Source: SIG459 sp045631645 (GTDB lineage: Bacteria > Bacillota > Clostridia > Oscillospirales > Oscillospiraceae). Taken from it: a stretch of DNA of 26,385 nucleotides. Below are positions 25,375-26,385 of this stretch, in pieces. The notes below the pieces were generated by a model, which saw only the letters and a list, made by a program, of their open reading frames with translations, made no database searches and had not been told where the DNA came from. Each line of letters opens with the position of its first letter. Position 1 is the stretch's first letter. The stretch is from the NCBI GenBank assembly GCA_045631645.1, contig JAZQVC010000007.1, positions 1-26,385 on the forward strand, given 5' to 3'. Position numbers and translations under genes: made by a program.

Positions 25375-26064
25375 TCATACAACCTCAAATTTGTATCCAA
25401 CGCCCCAGACTGTTTTCAGGGACCATTTTTCGCTTACGCCCTCAAGCTTTTCTCTCAGACGCTTTATATGGACATCAACGGTGCGGCTATCGCCGAAATA
25501 GTCAAAGCCCCAAACTTCGTCAAGAAGCTGGTTTCTTGTGAAAACGCGGTTGGGAGAGGAGGCCAGATGGAAAAGAAGCTCCAGTTCCTTGGGAGGGGTG
25601 TCCACTCTGCGGGAATCCACTATCAGCTCATAGGAATCAAGGTTAATGGTGAGGCGGTCAAACTCCAGTTTTTTGCCCTTGGAAAGCTCCGTATCCCCAT
25701 CATCGCTGCGGCGCATGACAGCGTGTATGCGGGCAATAAGCTCCTTCACATCGAAAGGCTTGGTGACATAGTCGTCGGCACCCATTTCAAGTCCGCTGAC
25801 TTTATCCATGCTCTCGCCCTTGGCGGTGAGCATTATAATGGGCGTTTTTGAAATTTTTCTTATTTCACGAAGAATACTCCATCCGTCCATAACGGGAAGC
25901 ATAATATCAAGCAGTACTATATCGGGAGCAAAGGCGCGGAACATCTCAAGCCCCTCGCCGCCGTCAGCGGCGCGGTAAACGGCAAAGCCGTCCTTTTCAA
26001 GATAAAGACGCAGAAGCTCGGCAATGTTGCCGTCATCTTCTATAACAAGAGCTTTTTTGTTCAT
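25375..26064 (-). CDS. OmpR/PhoB-family response regulator
   Basis: This is a two-component DNA-binding regulator of 229 residues. The receiver domain has the acidic pair D10-D11, the phosphoacceptor D53 in DIVLLDIMLP, the switch threonine in IIMLTAK and the conserved lysine in TKPF. The C-terminal winged helix has PPKELELLFHLASSPNRVFTRNQLLDEVWG and RTVDVHIKRLREKL, typical of the OmpR group. The frame is open further upstream (to 26088), but the ATG at 26064 has AGAGGTGA close before it and gives a standard N-terminus. The downstream kinase is the expected partner, yet a terminator and a REP hairpin separate the two. Confidence 0.96.
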   Translation of the reverse strand: MNKKALVIEDDGNIAELLRLYLEKDGFAVYRAADGGEGLEMFRAFAPDIVLLDIMLPVMDGWSILREIRKISKTPIIMLTAKGESMDKVSGLEMGADDYVTKPFDVKELIARIHAVMRRSDDGDTELSKGKKLEFDRLTINLDSYELIVDSRRVDTPPKELELLFHLASSPNRVFTRNQLLDEVWGFDYFGDSRTVDVHIKRLREKLEGVSEKWSLKTVWGVGYKFEVV

Positions 26065-26105
26065 TATCTCACCTCTCAGAAAAAACATCTTTCTATAATT
26101 AGATT

Positions 26106-26135
26106 ATAATATAAGTTTACCCCAATGGTTAACAA
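26106..26135 (-). promoter_or_regulatory. Candidate promoter of the response regulator
   Basis: On the minus strand TTGTTA (26130-26135), an 18-base spacer and TATTAT (26106-26111) precede the regulator gene by about 42 bases. The boxes are imperfect, and the surrounding AT-rich sequence offers alternatives. Confidence 0.4.
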
Positions 26136-26185
26136 AATGTAAAAAATATGCACGGCAAAAATATTGCACCGCAGTTCCATAGGAC

Positions 26186-26245
26186 AAAGCCTCCCTTGTG
26201 TAAAGGGAGGTGGATTTTGCCGCAGGCAAAAGACGGAGGGATTGA
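26186..26245 (+). repeat. Two-hairpin palindromic repeat (CCTCCC family)
   Basis: AAAG is followed by CCTCCCTT/AAGGGAGG with loop GTGTA, then TTTTGCC/GGCAAAA, then GGAGGGATTGA. The first hairpin is identical to that at 8251, and the second to that at 22148. Confidence 0.87.
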
Positions 26246-26258
26246 AAAAAGTTAATTA

Positions 26259-26385
26259 TCTCCGATGGCCATATTCTTTTCGTGTGGCCGAAAAGAATAT
26301 GGAAAGAAAAGTCCACCAAAGAGGGGCGCAAAAAGCCCCTCTTTGGAAACTCCCCAAGTACGGCAAATGGAAAAACATTGTGCCA
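26259..26385 (+). repeat. MITE-like two-hairpin element, copy 2 (cut by window end)
   Basis: It has the same first hairpin as 8013-8130 (14-bp stem, loop TGTGGC instead of CGTGGC). The second hairpin is longer: CCAAAGAGGGGC (26316-26327) with GCCCCTCTTTGG (26335-26346). Both arms have grown together compared with copy 1. The match continues to the last base of the window. Confidence 0.83.

Larger units (their letters stand above)
26065..26385. other. Right-edge spacer with two repeat families
   Basis: After the regulator promoter region no gene is visible. A CCTCCC-family palindrome (26186-26245) is followed within 13 bases by the second copy of the long two-hairpin element, which is cut by the window end. 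The open frame across it on the minus strand is repeat sequence. Confidence 0.65.

Noticed and set aside
26104..26331. 75-codon minus-strand open frame at the right edge, similar to frames at 7768-8146
   Set aside because: The similarity is caused by the repeated two-hairpin element itself (a VDFSFHILFGH-type translation). It lies on hairpin arms that co-vary as DNA or RNA and has no conserved start signal.

Overview
The window is a low-to-mid G+C Firmicutes chromosome segment around the replication origin. It most resembles a spore-forming Clostridia (possibly an Oscillospirales-like gut lineage; this placement is inference). The grounds are the core order dnaA-dnaN-S4 protein-recF-remB-gyrB-gyrA on the minus strand, a ger-type spore germination operon, Firmicutes-style Shine-Dalgarno sites, and many dispersed GC-rich palindromes in otherwise AT-rich spacers.

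Layout. Positions 1-252 hold a minus-strand sigma-A promoter (TTGACA-17-TATTCT) and a leader resembling those of rRNA operons, so a 16S gene may lie just off the left edge. A tricistronic spore germination operon (receptor A, lipoprotein C, permease B) runs 280-4064 (+). After a repeat-rich spacer come mfd (4446-7952, +), a second repeat-rich spacer, and asnS (8438-9832, +). A terminator between converging genes (about 9841-9876) separates asnS from a minus-strand block: an ABC exporter half-transporter, rnhA, and a DUF559 nuclease-like gene bracketed by inverted palindromic repeats. Then come gyrA and gyrB, a REP-associated tyrosine transposase (RAYT) lodged between gyrB and remB, then remB, recF, the S4-domain protein, dnaN, a probable oriC (20396-20637), and dnaA. 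Upstream of dnaA is a spacer with two inverted palindromes, followed by a minus-strand stress module: response regulator, sensor kinase and HtrA protease.

Function. The central block makes the initiator, sliding clamp, recombination mediator and gyrase. The HtrA module resembles CssRS/HtrA-type envelope quality control, although a strong terminator hairpin and a REP separate the regulator from the kinase. Genes left of asnS and right of dnaA point against the replication forks expected from this origin.

Most notable is the repeat biology. (1) Five 25-nt hairpins share one design: a GTAG foot, an 8-bp stem, a 4-nt loop and a final G, with two unrelated stem sequences. GTAG plus hairpin is the known signature of REPs recognised by RAYT transposases, and two of the five lie in frame inside the RAYT gene itself. 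(2) Seven copies of a two-hairpin palindrome of about 50-60 bp are present. Inverted copies flank the DUF559 gene and supply its start-proximal G-rich stretch and its stop codon. (3) A longer two-hairpin element (118-127 bp) occurs in both halves with a stem that changes on both sides together.
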